Shown: in pieces, positions 1 to 11,272 of the stretch
How positions within the stretch are numbered: position 1 is the stretch's first letter
How the letters are laid out: each line of letters begins with the position of its first letter
Source: Incurvaria masculella
Taxonomy: Eukaryota > Arthropoda > Insecta > Lepidoptera > Incurvariidae
Assembly (NCBI GenBank): GCA_946894095.1
Contig: OX335652.1
Coordinates: 5,479,001 to 5,543,000, forward strand
Direction: 5' to 3'
DNA length: 64,000 bases
Notes under the pieces: generated by a model
Seen by the model: only the letters and a program-made list of their open reading frames with translations
Told to the model about the DNA's origin: nothing
The model's database searches: none
Program-made: the position numbers and the translations under genes

Positions 1-96
1 GTTATACTTATACGTTAATATCATGACGTTTATTATTAGCCTCTATGTTTTTATTACCTTTATTACAAGAAATGTTATATGTATGTAAGTAAAATG

Positions 97-215
97 TACC
101 GTGAAGCTAGAACACATTAATTAAAGGAAGAGCCTAGTAAAAATAACTACTTTACGAATATACTTCAAGACTGGACCCGAACCAGCCAAAAATACCATTT
201 CCCATATAACCCTAT
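97..215 (+). repeat. Partial copy of the foldback family seen at 54757-55105
   Basis: gtgaagc...acattaattaaagga-agagcc and ctactttac-aatatac...gaacccgaaccagc-type blocks match the left arm and inner part of 54757-54870. Only one arm is present. Confidence 0.5.
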
Positions 216-487
216 ACCCATTACATTCATACTTCTCGCATTCCTTGGAATAAGCGATGTACCTGCTTAGTAAGAAAAAGTATATTGGCCTACATTAATT
301 ATTTAGATAAATGAACCTACTTGGAAATTTAAGGATGTTTAGCCTCTATAAACTATATTACAGGGAAAGTGTAGGGAAACGATAGCGAATAATTTGTTAT
401 ATTTATTTCTCAAAAAACCATTTTAATTTCTATCATCTATTTCACTTCTTTATCATTATGGATGTATTTTTTTAAGTAACATCGTTT

Positions 488-897
488 ATTTTAATGGAAC
501 CAGACATGGATGGCTTATACACACAACTACCATTATCATATTAGCCCAATTCACCACATTGCAGAAGGAATTAGGTGCCATGCCAGAACCTTCCCTTTAT
601 ACGCTCGGATGCATTGAGCTGGATGGAAAACCCGGACAATTTTGTATTGCCGCTTCAACTATAGTTTCATTCAATGCGGTGGTACCAACCCGGGCGGGCT
701 TAACCCTAACACCTTTTGGAGAAAGGGGACCTACAGTCTTGTATGGGTTTCGAACCATGGAACAGCTTGTATACGTAACGAAATGCACTTACCCAATTCA
801 GAAAAAGAAAGAAAATGGTGCAAGACCATTGCCAGTATTTGTACCAAGACGTCTCGTATGAAAGGCAAGTCCTCTAACCACTGGACCACGAGCTAGC
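488..897 (-). mobile_element. SINE copy with tRNA-like head
   Basis: On the minus strand it starts gctcgtggtccagtggttag, with an A-box-like tggtccagtgg, followed by a degenerate B box, and continues into the shared SINE body (tgaatgaaac-atagttgaagcggcaa, tccatccagctcaatgc, ggtgccatgcc in reverse). The tail lies at the left end. Plus-strand open frames here are non-genic. Confidence 0.75.
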
Positions 898-961
898 ATT
901 GGACTCATCGGTACACAAATAGTTCTTCCCGAGATTAAAGTCAAATAATCTAAGGTACAAA

Positions 962-1200
962 CTAAATAAGCTTATATTATAAATGTGAAAGTTTGAATGT
1001 TTGGATGCTTGGATTTTTAAACGCAATCACGCAAAAACGGCTGAATGGATTTAGATGATAATTGGTACATAGATAGGTTATTACTTGGATTAATACATGG
1101 TATACGGTTTTTCCCAGAAAAACGTAAAGTTCCCGTGGGATTATTAAATAATTAGTCCATCACTACAATGACCCGAGCGGAACCGGGTACTTCAGTTAGT
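962..1200 (+). repeat. Dispersed repeat, 'gacccgagcggaaccgggta' family
   Basis: Starts near tattataaatgtgaaagttt, passes cacgcaaaaacggctgaatgg and cgtgggattatt, and ends gacccgagcggaaccgggta. This order is very common in lepidopteran genomes. A reverse-oriented relative lies at 27568-28507. I do not assign the class firmly; it may be a LINE 3' tail. Confidence 0.6.
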
Positions 1201-3854
1201 AGATCATAAATTTAAATAATTTTCACAATATCCAGCAGCCATGTTATCGACGTCCTACGTGAACATTTCAACGAAGTGTAAACAGTTCGCAAATAAATAT
1301 GTATATTCTTGTTTGTTGATATGGAATGAATATTTAAAAACATATTTCACTACGGGAGTTGAATTTTCATTTCATATGTTTACCTCTGTTCAGCTCGTGT
1401 AATAATAATACTATCATTATGATGAGAAATCCTAATTTATCCTGTTGGTATTATTATTTGTTGAAGACGACTTTAACTTTTCCCGAGCGTAAGAGTATAT
1501 TATCAATATTGCGAGTTCTCAGAACTAAGATACGATTGCTTTTGTTTGAGTGTGAAAGTTATTTCAATTGTTTCGCTCATCTCAACGAAATTAACTACCT
1601 AATAACACGTAACTTTCCATTTATGTGTTTTAATATAATATATATCGGCCTGTTTTAAAATAGAACTCTTTTCATTATTACTCTGAAGCGTTCAACACAA
1701 AACTGAATAAATATTTTGAAGCTATGAAACTATCAACAGCGCTTAAAATTACAACGAATTTAATTTATTACACTTAATTTTATGACCAGGCAAGCGCGAA
1801 TCGCCATTTCAGATTGGGCAAAAATGCTTTCGTATATCTGTCTGGCTGGTCTCCTCTACAAGTGGCATATCTCAACCGATTCTCGTGAAATGATGTGAGT
1901 AGGTTCGATAATATAATTTTTATTTATTTTTGTTTACAATTTCTCAAAAAAAAATTTATGATAAGACCTAATGCGGTAGGTAAGTTCGGAGTGAGAAAAA
2001 ATTAAGAATAGGGTTTTGTTTTAAGGTGCGCGGTGAATATTATTCCGTTTGAAGCTATGCAAAGATATACTCGCGGGGTTTACAGCTCAGAGTGCAACTG
2101 GTAATTAGAATCGAATCAATCGATTAAATAGTATAGTTTACGCAAATTTATCATTGAAAAAATCAGTAGAATCTCCAGACTTACTTACATATTTCATTCA
2201 TGTGCTTTTAGCACCGTCCCAGCCAATGAAATGCATTTATGTTTTTTAAGACCAAGTGATGTATGATTCTACCTAATGAAGGTATGCAAGATTTTGGGTT
2301 GCTCAATAATATTTCTAAGCTCTTGGCTCATATTATTCCTATGTTTATCTAAGCTAAAATAAGATAGAATTCAAATGTACTGACGTTTACGTACATTAGA
2401 TACAAAACATTATATTATTGCATTATGTGTACAACTTATAAACAATGTTGAATAGCCTTTACGTGTAAGTGACGAAAATATCTAAATAATAATACCGTAT
2501 TATATACCATAGAAAACGTAAGGTATTCTATGCACTGACAGCTCTATTGTATGCTAATAGAAAAAAAACACAGATTTCTCAGAACAACTTTATGAAATAA
2601 ATATTCCATTGGCATACTGGTCTTATAACCAGACCAATGACCTTAGTATGACGTAGAGTTTTGTGCCGTGTTTGTTTGTCTAAAATCTTGACCAACATTC
2701 GCGTTCACCACTCTTTGACCAGGTTTAAATGTGATGTCACGTTAACTTAATGGTAATAATCATAAAAACTTCATGCAATAATAGTTTCATCACGAGTTCA
2801 TAATTTTATTATCTTCTAATCAAAAGTTAGGTTTAGTTGAAGCGTTCATACTCAAAATGTATTTTTTTTCCCCCAAGTTAGATACTACCGAAAAACTTTT
2901 CAATACACCTAATCATATTAAAATATTGCTATTTTAAAACTTAGCAGACATATATTTTCTATTTTATTGCTTTCATATCATTATCAAAAAATAAACTAAA
3001 AAAAATTATATTGCATCGGTATCCATTAAGAGCAGTCAACTGAAATAAAATAGGTTTAGGAATAAATACATATATATTTATCAAGTTTATTATCTACTAC
3101 TTAGATCTGCAAAAAAGCTTGCCACTTAATAATTAAGGATATCATCAGTTATATATATTATGATGTTGATAATTTTAAACAGGAAACACGTGTTTCAAAT
3201 GTTATAAGGTGTACACATATATATTTAAAGTTTTCCTTATGGTACAAATATTTGGAATATCTACTGATTTATTAAGATATATTTTGAGTGGAAGTGTAGT
3301 AAAGGCAGATGCCATAATTTGAACAAATGTTCATTTATTTTGCCTAACATCTGATGTTTTTATCAACTCGTTAATAATTAACATATTACAAGATGGAAAG
3401 AACATAATATTCATACTAAAATTTTCCTAGTGACCTGTTATTAGAGTGCGGTTACCAGAACTAAAATGTAGCAATATAAACAGGGCTTTCCGTAATGCGG
3501 TTAAGTCCAAGAACTGATATGCAAATCAATTAACATTCAGAGAGACACCGCTACGATAACACGACACACCAGGTTTTACCGAAACAAGTTTTAATATAAA
3601 ATCTGCAAGCAAGAATATTATCGATAATAAGGCGGAAAAGAACTCGAAACGTGAAAAACCAGCGATTTAAAAAATATTGTTGACGTATTTATCAGGACCA
3701 TGTATAAAATATATGTCAAATACTAGTCTTAAAACTATAAATTTAGGTATCCGTATTTTTTGTCCATCCTTAAGAGTCATTTATTTTGAAATACTTAAAA
3801 TTGTCTTGAGAATCGCTAATGTTTTTGCCATAGAGTCCAACCATCTATTTTTAC
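1201..3854. other. AT-rich DNA, nothing recognised
   Basis: No open frame with protein-like features, no repeat I can match within the window and no clear splice-flanked exon. The 99-codon frame at 1359-1658 is compositionally random. Confidence 0.6.
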
Positions 3855-4298
3855 AGTTCCGTACCCAAAGGGTGCCAACGGAACCCTATTACTAAGCCTC
3901 CGCTGTCCGTCCGTCCGTCTGTCCGTTCATCCCTCCGTCCGTCCGTCCGCCCGTCCGTCCGACCGTCTGTCCGTCCGACTGTCACAGGGCTGTATCTCAT
4001 GAACCGTAGGAGGTAGGCAGCTGAAATTTTTACAAAGTGTGTATTTATTTTGCCGCTATAACAATAAATATGGACAGCAGCAGTATTCCTGTTGACTACA
4101 GACCCCATAGTATAACACTTGACTAGTTGTTACTATCAAAAGTGTGTATTTATTTTGCCGCTATAACAACAAATAGATAAATAAAAAAAAATGATAATTG
4201 AAGGGGGCCTCCATACAAAAGACGTGTTTTTTTATAAATCTCATATGATGGTACGGAACCCTTTGTGTGCGAATCAAACTCGCACTTGACCAGTTTTA
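3855..4298 (-). repeat. 'Gtgcgagtcgg' dispersed repeat, copy 1
   Basis: Reverse orientation. It shows cgtacccaaagggtgcc, the gcctccgctg-(tccg)n microsatellite, cacagggctgtat, tttattttgccgctataac, cggaaccctttgtgtgcga and actcgcacttgacca. The block agtgtgtatttattttgccg occurs twice (4036 and 4141), so this copy has an internal duplication or insertion. Confidence 0.75.
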
Positions 4299-5101
4299 AT
4301 ACCTGCAAACATCTCATCACACCAATATTATGAACATAGTTTCGTCACTATAGTATACTGTTCGTGATTTACACGAGATTTTTTTGTGAGACATTTATTT
4401 GTCAATGGCGTGTTCGGCCATTATACATCCATGCATGCTACAGGTTTTTCAACATTAAACTGGTTCGGTAAGGGGAAAACCCGGTCGAGTCATGACCACG
4501 TATCAGATTCCACGCAGACCCGCATTGCTCTTAATATATACAATTCAATGACGCAGCCTGTTGCAAGAAAAACCAGTAGGCCCGAAAAGGTATAATAAAT
4601 TTTCATAATATTGCTGTTAGCTGTGACTGGATGGAAAAATACTCTTCGATAGATATGGAAAAATAAACTTAAAATGTACTTTAATAGATATGCAAAACTC
4701 AATGCATACGTTATTACGGTTCAGTATTTATCCATGCATGGTTCGGTGCATTATAACATTTTGACTGCAATGATTGAGATGACTCACGACCAAAAACTTT
4801 TTCAAATTATTTTCTGAAATCTGATTAAAATTCTTAGCTAAAACTCAAAGTACAGGTTGAGTATTAAAGACTCAAAAGAAAAATATTGTCTCATTTATGT
4901 GCAGATTATTTGGATTCAGAGTTAGCTGGATACTCGAATTAGTGACAGAGAAGGACGTATGATATCTTTTAGCATTTTTCTTTTAGGGCCGATTTTTCAA
5001 TCCTCAGATAGACTCAACGGCCTAATAGTATAAATTGAAGTTTGTCTCGAGAAATAAAGTTATGACCAGAGGATTATATTTCCAATCACAATTATCTTAC
5101 T
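4299..5101. other. Unassigned AT-rich DNA
   Basis: Short frames on both strands only. No motif or matching repeat seen. Confidence 0.5.
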
Positions 5102-5651
5102 TTAAGGTGGCCCATCCCGCTCATCTCCCCATACAAAAGGGGAAATAAGATCACGCCCATATTTCTTGTCATAGATCCAAAATTTTGCTCAAAATAGCTT
5201 TATTTGATCGAACTAGATGTCTGATGACCATTGGCATTGTAAAATTGTGTTTGGTTTCTAAGTTATAAGGTCCGAAAGTTCGAATTTTTCGCGTGTTTTA
5301 TACTATAACTTTGGAGGTGGATTACGCAATGAAAAAGAAAGAACATCGTAAAAAGATTAGTCATCAGACATAGCTTATTTAATCAAAATTTATGATCTAT
5401 TCGGTTTTTGTTAGATTTTTGACTACAGCGGTCGTGGTTTACTTTTAGCTATAAGTCGTTTTGAAATTAAATGTTTTTTAAATCTTACCAAATCATACAC
5501 TATGCACATTGTCTTTTTTGTGGACCTGTTGCATCTTCCTCATCACGGAGCCTGTCTTATTCTTTGAACCAGAGAAGGTCCCAGAGCGCAACAGCACGGT
5601 TTTGTACCGTGCCCGCGAATGAGTTAGGGCCGCCGGGTTGGGCCACCTTAA
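5102..5651. mobile_element. TTAA-flanked MITE (piggyBac-like), copy 1
   Basis: 550 bp including TTAA at both ends. The termini ttaaggtggcccatcccg and cgggttgggccaccttaa are inverted repeats. There is no transposase frame. A second copy of exactly the same length lies at 35863-36412 and a reversed 536-bp copy at 17739-18274. TTAA duplication is the hallmark of piggyBac-superfamily elements. Confidence 0.85.
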
Positions 5652-6981
5652 TGTTACTAATCAAAATATGAAATTACTATAACGGATGTATAAGTAGCGG
5701 CGCAGATAAATTCTTCGAACCTGACTGATTATCACACTATTGAAAAATGGGCCCTAAATAAAGTAATTTTTAATTTTCCCTCTCTATTCAAATTTACTGA
5801 CTTCGAGCCATAATAAAAACATTGTTTAGGTGCGTTTGCAATACATTCTTTGCAATCCCAGAAATATTTGAAAACGTGAATTCATTACGAGAGGTAAAAA
5901 CATTAAAAAAGTACAATACCAGATTCGATAGAAACATTTTAAAAAAATGCAAAAATGGCTTGTGTGGCTATTTTATCAGTCTCGAAAAAATTTTTTTTTG
6001 TAAAAATAAGATCTGAAGAACTTTCAGGCTTAAGAACACAATTTATGGTTAACGTTTATGTCAGTTAAGATGTATATTAGCCTTTATTAATGGTAAGATA
6101 AGTATAACTTTAACGTTAACAAGAGATTGTGGCACTCCAGCCTAAATTATTGTATGCATGTTTAAACTTTTAGTTTGTTTTATTGGTATTATAAATTGTG
6201 GTATTCACGCGGTTAAACATAACATAAGAAGAATATACTACTCTATTGGTAATGGAAAATTCCTAGCATTTAAATAATTTACTAACAACAAAAATATGTC
6301 AGATGAATGGAGAAGAGAATCGGGTAAATACGCTAGCCACTGAAATATTTGCTTTATCTTCTGTTCTCCACTAAAATTCCAAGAGATCTCAATATTTATT
6401 ATTCACCCTCATCAATAAGGCAAAGAATATAAATTCAAAAAATATTCAATCTAAGCGGGCCCAGTTCTGCTCGTACCTCATGAAACATTTATAAAAATCA
6501 CGCGAACGATTAATCAGATTTTTTTTGCAAATCTCTTTTTGAAATTGGCTAGCAAAACAATGACTTGGCTCTTGGCAGGAGATTACTTTACAATATTTCC
6601 TAATGTAAAGATAAATTATTTAATAAATGAACAACTAATACTTTGACATGACACCATAATTGCAATATTTAGAATCTGTTTTTAAATCTGCAAAAAATGT
6701 GATATTTGTAGGTTATTCAAGCAATTTACTTGTTTCTGCTTTTGTAATGGTTGCTATAACTAAATAAATTTGGAAATACATTTACTGCCATGCTAACAAA
6801 ATAAAACAATTAACTTAAATAAAAAAAAAAACTTCAAACCTTAAACTGTAACGCTCTTTACCCACTTAATTTGTAAGGGTTAATCCCGCCTAATTTGCTA
6901 CCGTTGCTCTGATACGAAATGATAGAAGCAGTAATTAACGATTCCCGATTTCAAGCTCACTTTAAGCTTGTCGTATTTAAA
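5652..6981. other. Unassigned AT-rich DNA
   Basis: No supported gene or repeat. Open frames are short and low complexity. Confidence 0.5.
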
Positions 6982-7254
6982 CAAAACCGGCCAAGTGCGA
7001 GTCTGCCTCGCACACGAAGGGTTCCGTACCATGGTATAAGATTTAACACAAAAAAATCACGTTATTTGTATATATATATTTTGTTACCTATTTGTTGTTA
7101 TAGCGGCAAAATAAATACACACTCTGTGAAAATTTCAGCTACCTATCTATAACGGTTCATGAAATACAGCCCTGTACGGACGGACGGACAGACGGACGGA
7201 CGACACGGACGGAAGGACAGCGGAGGCTAGTAATAGGGTTCCGTTGGCACGGAA
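6982..7254 (+). repeat. 'Gtgcgagtcgg' dispersed repeat, copy 2
   Basis: Forward copy: ccggccaagtgcgagtctg, gggttccgtaccatgg, tgttatagcggcaaaataaa, cggttcatgaaatacagccc, (gacgga)n and gcggaggctagtaatagggt. It is truncated just after gttccgttggcacgg. Confidence 0.8.
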
Positions 7255-7435
7255 AAAGGAATGCAATATCGTGAGTTTTTACGTCTCCCGTTCACTATCT
7301 AGTTTTAAATGGAATGCCGTGTGATGGGCAGTTTATTTGCTTAGTTACTTAGTGGAGTAGTCTTTAGAAAAACTTATTAAAATACGTTTTGCAAGAACAA
7401 CGTAGAAGATACGGATCCATCAAGTGTTGTATAAT

Positions 7436-7620
7436 GGTTTCTCCCACAGTCGCGGCCATGGCTCGGTCCGCGGAGAGAATGCTCCGCGGAAGGCGGTGCT
7501 GCGGTGTGTCGGCATCAGTTTTTTAACCGAGGCCACAAAGTGAACACGCGACCGGAGGGCCGAGCGACTCCGCGTTAATTATTCGGAAATTTTCGTTTTA
7601 TATAGCTTCAGTGATTTTTT
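7436..7620. other. GC-rich patch, unassigned
   Basis: A local GC-rich stretch (cggtccgcggagagaatgc and neighbours) in AT-rich DNA. It could be part of a repeat or an unrecognised noncoding exon or promoter. I see no splice donor or open frame that settles it. Confidence 0.3.
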
Positions 7621-7744
7621 TTATTGTGTGGGTTTATGGAAGCATTTTTACGTGGTTAAAAAAACAAGGTCGGTTGAACAATACAAGTAATTTTCTGCGT
7701 TTTTTAGGAAATAAATTTTAAATATTTTCTTAGGGTTGCAAAAA

Positions 7745-7970
7745 CTATGCCGGATGACCCGGTGCTTCTTCACACCGTGGTCGAATTACCACAGTTTACA
7801 GACCCGAAAAATAAAGAATCAAGAGTTGCTGTCGAATTCATAGATACACGAATTCAGACTTCGAAACGATGCATTCTCTGCCGCGTAAAGCGATGGTTTA
7901 AAGAGAACGGAGAGATGGCATACATAGACGAAAAAATACTAAAACACACCCACGTCTCTTCGGATCCATG
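7745..7970 (-). pseudogene. Relic of a jockey/CR1-like LINE 3' end
   Basis: On the minus strand, 7745-7782 matches the 3' coding end of the LINE fragment at 37153-37850, about 31 of 35 bases around the GVKKH codons. The similarity continues less strongly through a ctttat...gggtc-gtaaac block. A plus-strand open frame (7747-8004) is a shadow of this relic. It is very decayed. Confidence 0.5.
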
Positions 7971-8107
7971 GTCGCTAAATTCTGGCTTACGTAGGGGTAG
8001 CTAACAAAACGACAAAAATACACGGCACGCCACTGTATAAAGTCCAAGGAGCCAATCAGGTACTTGGCTGATCCGTGCCATGGATGCGACTAACTCTACT
8101 CAAGACC

Positions 8108-8290
8108 TGGAGGGTAACCGGCGCAAGATGTGAGAAAATATGTGAGGTAATTCGATTAATGCTGCACCAATCAGAAGCGTTTATGTCATACCTTCAGCGC
8201 TCTTACTGGATAGAATATTGTCCGATATCTGATTGCTGATGGATCAAATTCCCTCACATCTTTCACCGGTTTAGCCCCAGTACCGGGAAA
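8108..8290. repeat. Small foldback MITE-like element
   Basis: Inverted arms of about 45 bp: taaccggcgcaagatgtgag on the left pairs with ctcacatctttcaccggttta on the right, with further pairing through the caatcag block. There is no coding capacity. It sits beside the PLE-split foldback. Confidence 0.55.
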
Positions 8291-8438
8291 AATCACTGAC
8301 AATTTCGAGTTCGAGTAAAACGGATGAGTGGCCATTTTGTTATTGCCGTATCCGTCAAATATGTAAAGTTAGTAATAAAAAACACGAACTTCGAGTCCAT
8401 TTGAATTGGCAGCTGATGTTTGTGCTCACTAAATTAGC
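8281..8438 (+). repeat. Foldback element, left arm and loop, split by the PLE
   Basis: The left arm, about 8281-8365, is an imperfect inverted repeat of 13482-13564; for example tttcgagttcgag...aaaacgg...gtggcc pairs with the complement on the other side. With the PLE removed the two arms enclose a loop of only about 75 bp, so the PLE entered the middle of an older palindromic element. Confidence 0.6.
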
Positions 8439-8451
8439 ACATTTGATAGAT
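8439..8451 (+). repeat. Left target-site duplication of the PLE (13 bp)
   Basis: The sequence acatttgatagat matches 13482-13494 exactly. It abuts the left boundary of the inverted PLE segment. Confidence 0.9.
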
Positions 8452-8452
8452 C

Positions 8453-10127
8453 TGTTTGAAAAATTTTTTTTTTACGGCTTTTTCACGCGGCAAAGTAGAG
8501 ATATTCTCCGACGTTTCGAGCTAATCATTCAGCCCGTTGTCAAGGAGGCATCCGCCGCGCTCGTGCGCAGCAGACGACTGAGGTGACCGCTAGGCTCGCC
8601 GTGGGCGTAGATCGTAACTGTGAGTGGGGGCGGATCCGGAAATGTGTCTGGCTGCGGTCCGAACTTCAGGCGACAGGCAATATGAGCTGACAATATCGTC
8701 GCCGATATTATCGTCTCGTTGGCCCCTTCTAAGTGGTTGAAGCACGGGGTTCCACATTGCAGAGAGCTTAAATGAGTCTTCTCGATTGAAGTTGCTGTGC
8801 TTCTTAATCTCGATAGCTTCTCGGACTAATCTTGGTATAGTTCGTTTTTCGGCGGCGATTATGCCAACCTGATCGAAACGTATCCAGTGATTTGGTCCTG
8901 ATTCGCTATGCTCACACAAAGCTGACTTCGCGGAGTCCTTCTTCTTTACCGCTCGAATGTGTTCCGTAACCCGTGTCGCAACACTTCGCTTTGTTTGCCC
9001 AATATAATATTTCCCACAGGAACATGGAATTTTGTACACGCCAGGAGACTGCAAGGGGAGCTGATCTTTCACTGAGCGTAAAACTTGTGAGACCTTTTTT
9101 ATAGGTATGAAAACTGTATCAATCTGCAGTTTTTTCAGCTTACGCCCAATGATGTCTGTTACTCCCTTTACATATGGCAAGAATGCCTTTCGTCTTTCGG
9201 CGTATTGGATGGGTGGTATACTTCTTCTTTTCTTACTATTATTTCGAACATTGTACCCATTTTCTCGAAGCACCCTGTCCACAGTCTTCATTTCGGTGAC
9301 GATATGGTCCTTGTCACACAACCGCTGTGCTCTGAGTTTCAATGCTCTTGCGACCGATTCCAAATGCATAGGAGCATGGTGCGAAGTAGCATGTAGATAA
9401 CGATTTGTGTGTGTCGGCTTGCGGTATACTGTATGGCTTAGGGTTCCATCCAATCGTCGACCAACAAGTACGTCCAAGAACGCCAAAGTGCCTTCCTTCT
9501 CACACTCTACTGTGTATTTTATATTTGTGTGAACCGAATTAAGATGAGAGAGGAAAGCGTCAAGTGATTGGCGTTCATGTGACCAGATTGAAAACACATC
9601 ATCCACGTACCGTACCCAAAACATTGGCTTAAGAGGTGCAGTTTGCAATGTGCGGTGTTCCAGCGACTCCATGAACAGGTTTGCCACCACTGGTGCCACT
9701 GGAGATCCCATTGCTACACCTTCTCGCTGGATGTAGTATTGACCGTTCCACAGAAAATATGTCGTAGTGAGACAATGTTGTAGGAGCTTGACGTACTCAG
9801 TGTCGATGTCGTTGCTGATGAGTAAGTCTCTGATGACGTCGAGGGACTCTTGCACTGGTACGTTTGTATACAGCGACTCGACGTCGAAGCTCACTAATAT
9901 GTCCGTGGATGCCAACTTCACTGTAGACAACAATTCCACGAAATGGGCCGAGTCTTTAACGTAGGATGACGTCCTGCCAGACAGGGGCTGCAGTACCGAG
10001 GCGACATGCTTAGCGAGGAGGTAGGTAGGAGCATTTATCTGGCTGACTATTGGTCTTAGGGGGTTCCCGTCTTTGTGAATTTTAGGAAGACCGTAGAAGC
10101 GCGGAGGCTGAGGGTTGTCCACTCTTA
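8453..10127 (-). mobile_element. Inverted 5'-truncated PLE segment
   Basis: This is the reverse complement of about 11785-13451 with very few differences. At its left end it lacks the last 30 bp of the element (13452-13481). At its right end it stops at the codon just before the RT region RFYGLPKIHK and abuts the next, direct segment with at most one extra base. Inverted partial copies at the 5' side are a known outcome of PLE insertion. Confidence 0.9.
8590..10122 (-). pseudogene. Truncated PLE reverse transcriptase plus GIY-YIG ORF
   Basis: A 510-codon open frame identical by eye to the C-terminal 510 residues of the full-length PLE protein on the other strand. It begins in the middle of the protein with the codon before DNPQPPRFYGLPKIHK and has no start ATG of its own. 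It retains RT motifs (DVESLYTNVPV, AMGSPVAPVVANLFM, RYVDD) and the C-terminal nuclease motif GVYKIPCSCGKYYIG. It lacks the N-terminal region, so I treat it as a 5'-truncated by-product of insertion rather than a gene. The open frame is preserved because the copy is young. Confidence 0.85.
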
Positions 10128-10129
10128 AG

Positions 10130-10685
10130 GCGTAAGCTGAAAAAACTGCACATTGATACAGTTTTCATACCTATAAAAAAGGTCTCACAAGTTTTACGCT
10201 CAGTGAAAGATCAGCTCCCCTTGCAGTCTCCTGGCGTGTACAAAATTCCATGTTCCTGTGGGAAATATTATATTGGGCAAACAAAGCGAAGTGTTGCGAC
10301 ACGGGTTACGGAACACATTCGAGCGGTAAAGAAGAAGGACTCCGCGAAGTCAGCTTTGTGTGAGCATAGCGAATCAGGACCAAATCACTGGATACGTTTC
10401 GATCAGGTTGGCATAATCGCCGCCGAAAAACGAACTATACCAAGATTAGTCCGAGAAGCTATCGAGATTAAGAAGCACAGCAACTTCAATCGAGAAGACT
10501 CATTTAAGCTCTCTGCAATGTGGAACCCCGTGCTTCAACCACTTAGAAGGGGCCAACGAGACGATAATATCGGCGACGATATTGTCAGCTCATATTGCCT
10601 GTCGCCTGAAGTTCGGACCGCAGCCAGACACATTTCCGGATCCGCCCCCACTCACAGTTACGATCTACGCCCACGGCGAGCCTAG
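10130..10685 (+). pseudogene. PLE GIY-YIG endonuclease domain fragment
   Basis: An open frame covering only the C-terminal nuclease part of the PLE protein. It includes the region before the nuclease (DTVFIPIKKVSQVLRSVK), the GVY...YYIG motif and the tail ending YDLRPRRA. The first ATG-like start in frame is a GTG at 10203, and no RT domain is present. A single base near 10147 differs from both other copies (CAC instead of CAG: His for Gln). It is the coding part of the left pseudo-LTR and not an independent gene. Confidence 0.85.
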
Positions 10686-10742
10686 CGGTCACCTCAGTCG
10701 TCTGCTGCGCACGAGCGCGGCGGATGCCTCCTTGACAACGGG

Positions 10743-10765
10743 CTGAATGATTAGCTCGAAACGTC
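10743..10765 (+). ncRNA. Possible degenerate hammerhead ribozyme core, left pseudo-LTR
   Basis: The order ctga...cgaaac...gtc (ctgaatga at 10743-10750, cgaaacgtc at 10757-10765) resembles the CUGANGA / GAAA / GUC core of the minimal hammerhead ribozymes known in PLE pseudo-LTRs. One extra base in the first box and a very poor stem II argue against activity. Repeats of this block lie at 13377-13399 (+) and 8510-8532 (-). Confidence 0.25.
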
Positions 10766-10816
10766 GGAGAATATCTCTACTTTGCCGCGTGAAAAGCCGT
10801 AAAAAATTTTTCAAAC

Positions 10817-11272
10817 ATGTCTAACGACCGCGGTAACCTCAAAAGTATCATAAGCAACCTCTACGGCGAGGAAACAAATAGTGAAGTGCGCAAATTTAGT
10901 GGATTACGAAGTAAACTACGGAAGATTTCGGCAAACATCGAATTCCTAGTGCAGTGCCGTGAATCGTGTGTGATTCCAACATGCGCAAAAATTAGGAAAC
11001 GGCCAGATATTCCGGGTTCTACCGCGATCCTGCGCCAAGCTGAGCTCCGCCTGTTAAAACGTATGATCAGGAATAATTGGCGTGAGTACGACATCATTTC
11101 TTCTGAACTATTTAACTTGCACCTAAAATTGGCATCTAAGCTAAGCGAGGAATTGTGGTATAAGATCGACGCTATTACCCTCGGAAAAGCGGAAGCTTTG
11201 CAAAGCAAAATAAAAAAAGCAACATGCCAAAAAGTTGACAAAAATAATGCCAAAAACGGAAGGCAGCGGTAA
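10817..11272 (+). CDS. PLE N-terminal reading frame (ORF1)
   Basis: 151 codons from ATG 10817 (MSNDRGNLKSIISNLYG) to TAA at 11270-11272. The content FSGLRSKLRKISANIEFLVQCRE matches, from memory, the conserved N-terminal region upstream of the RT in Penelope-like proteins, usually encoded in one frame with the RT. Here it lies one frame away from the RT frame, which is open from 11214. The two share 11214-11272, and an A7 run (11212-11218) sits at the start of the overlap. A +1 shift there would give one protein of about 830 residues, close to the usual PLE length. This may be programmed shifting, transcriptional slippage or a one-base mutation. Confidence 0.7.
   Translation: MSNDRGNLKSIISNLYGEETNSEVRKFSGLRSKLRKISANIEFLVQCRESCVIPTCAKIRKRPDIPGSTAILRQAELRLLKRMIRNNWREYDIISSELFNLHLKLASKLSEELWYKIDAITLGKAEALQSKIKKATCQKVDKNNAKNGRQR

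Larger units (their letters stand above)
10129..10847 (+). repeat. Left pseudo-LTR (3'-end copy) of the PLE
   Basis: This 719-bp segment from ggcgtaagctg to cctcaaaagta recurs at 12763-13481 with an offset of 2,634 bp. Its first part is a fragment of the coding region (GIY-YIG domain) and its last part is noncoding. It overlaps the start of the full-length body, so the first PLE reading frame starts inside it, at 10817. Confidence 0.9.

Noticed and set aside
3897..3985. Short regular ccgtccgtcc units as a possible CRISPR-like or satellite array
   Set aside because: This is the microsatellite tract internal to a dispersed repeat family seen in other copies; there are no spacers.
7747..8004. 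85-codon plus-strand frame starting ATGCCGGATGACCC
   Set aside because: Its first part is the complement of a LINE tail also present at 37240-37340, and no splice or family support exists.
10861..11253. 130-codon minus-strand frame
   Set aside because: Antisense shadow of the PLE N-terminal frame, without any recognisable domain.
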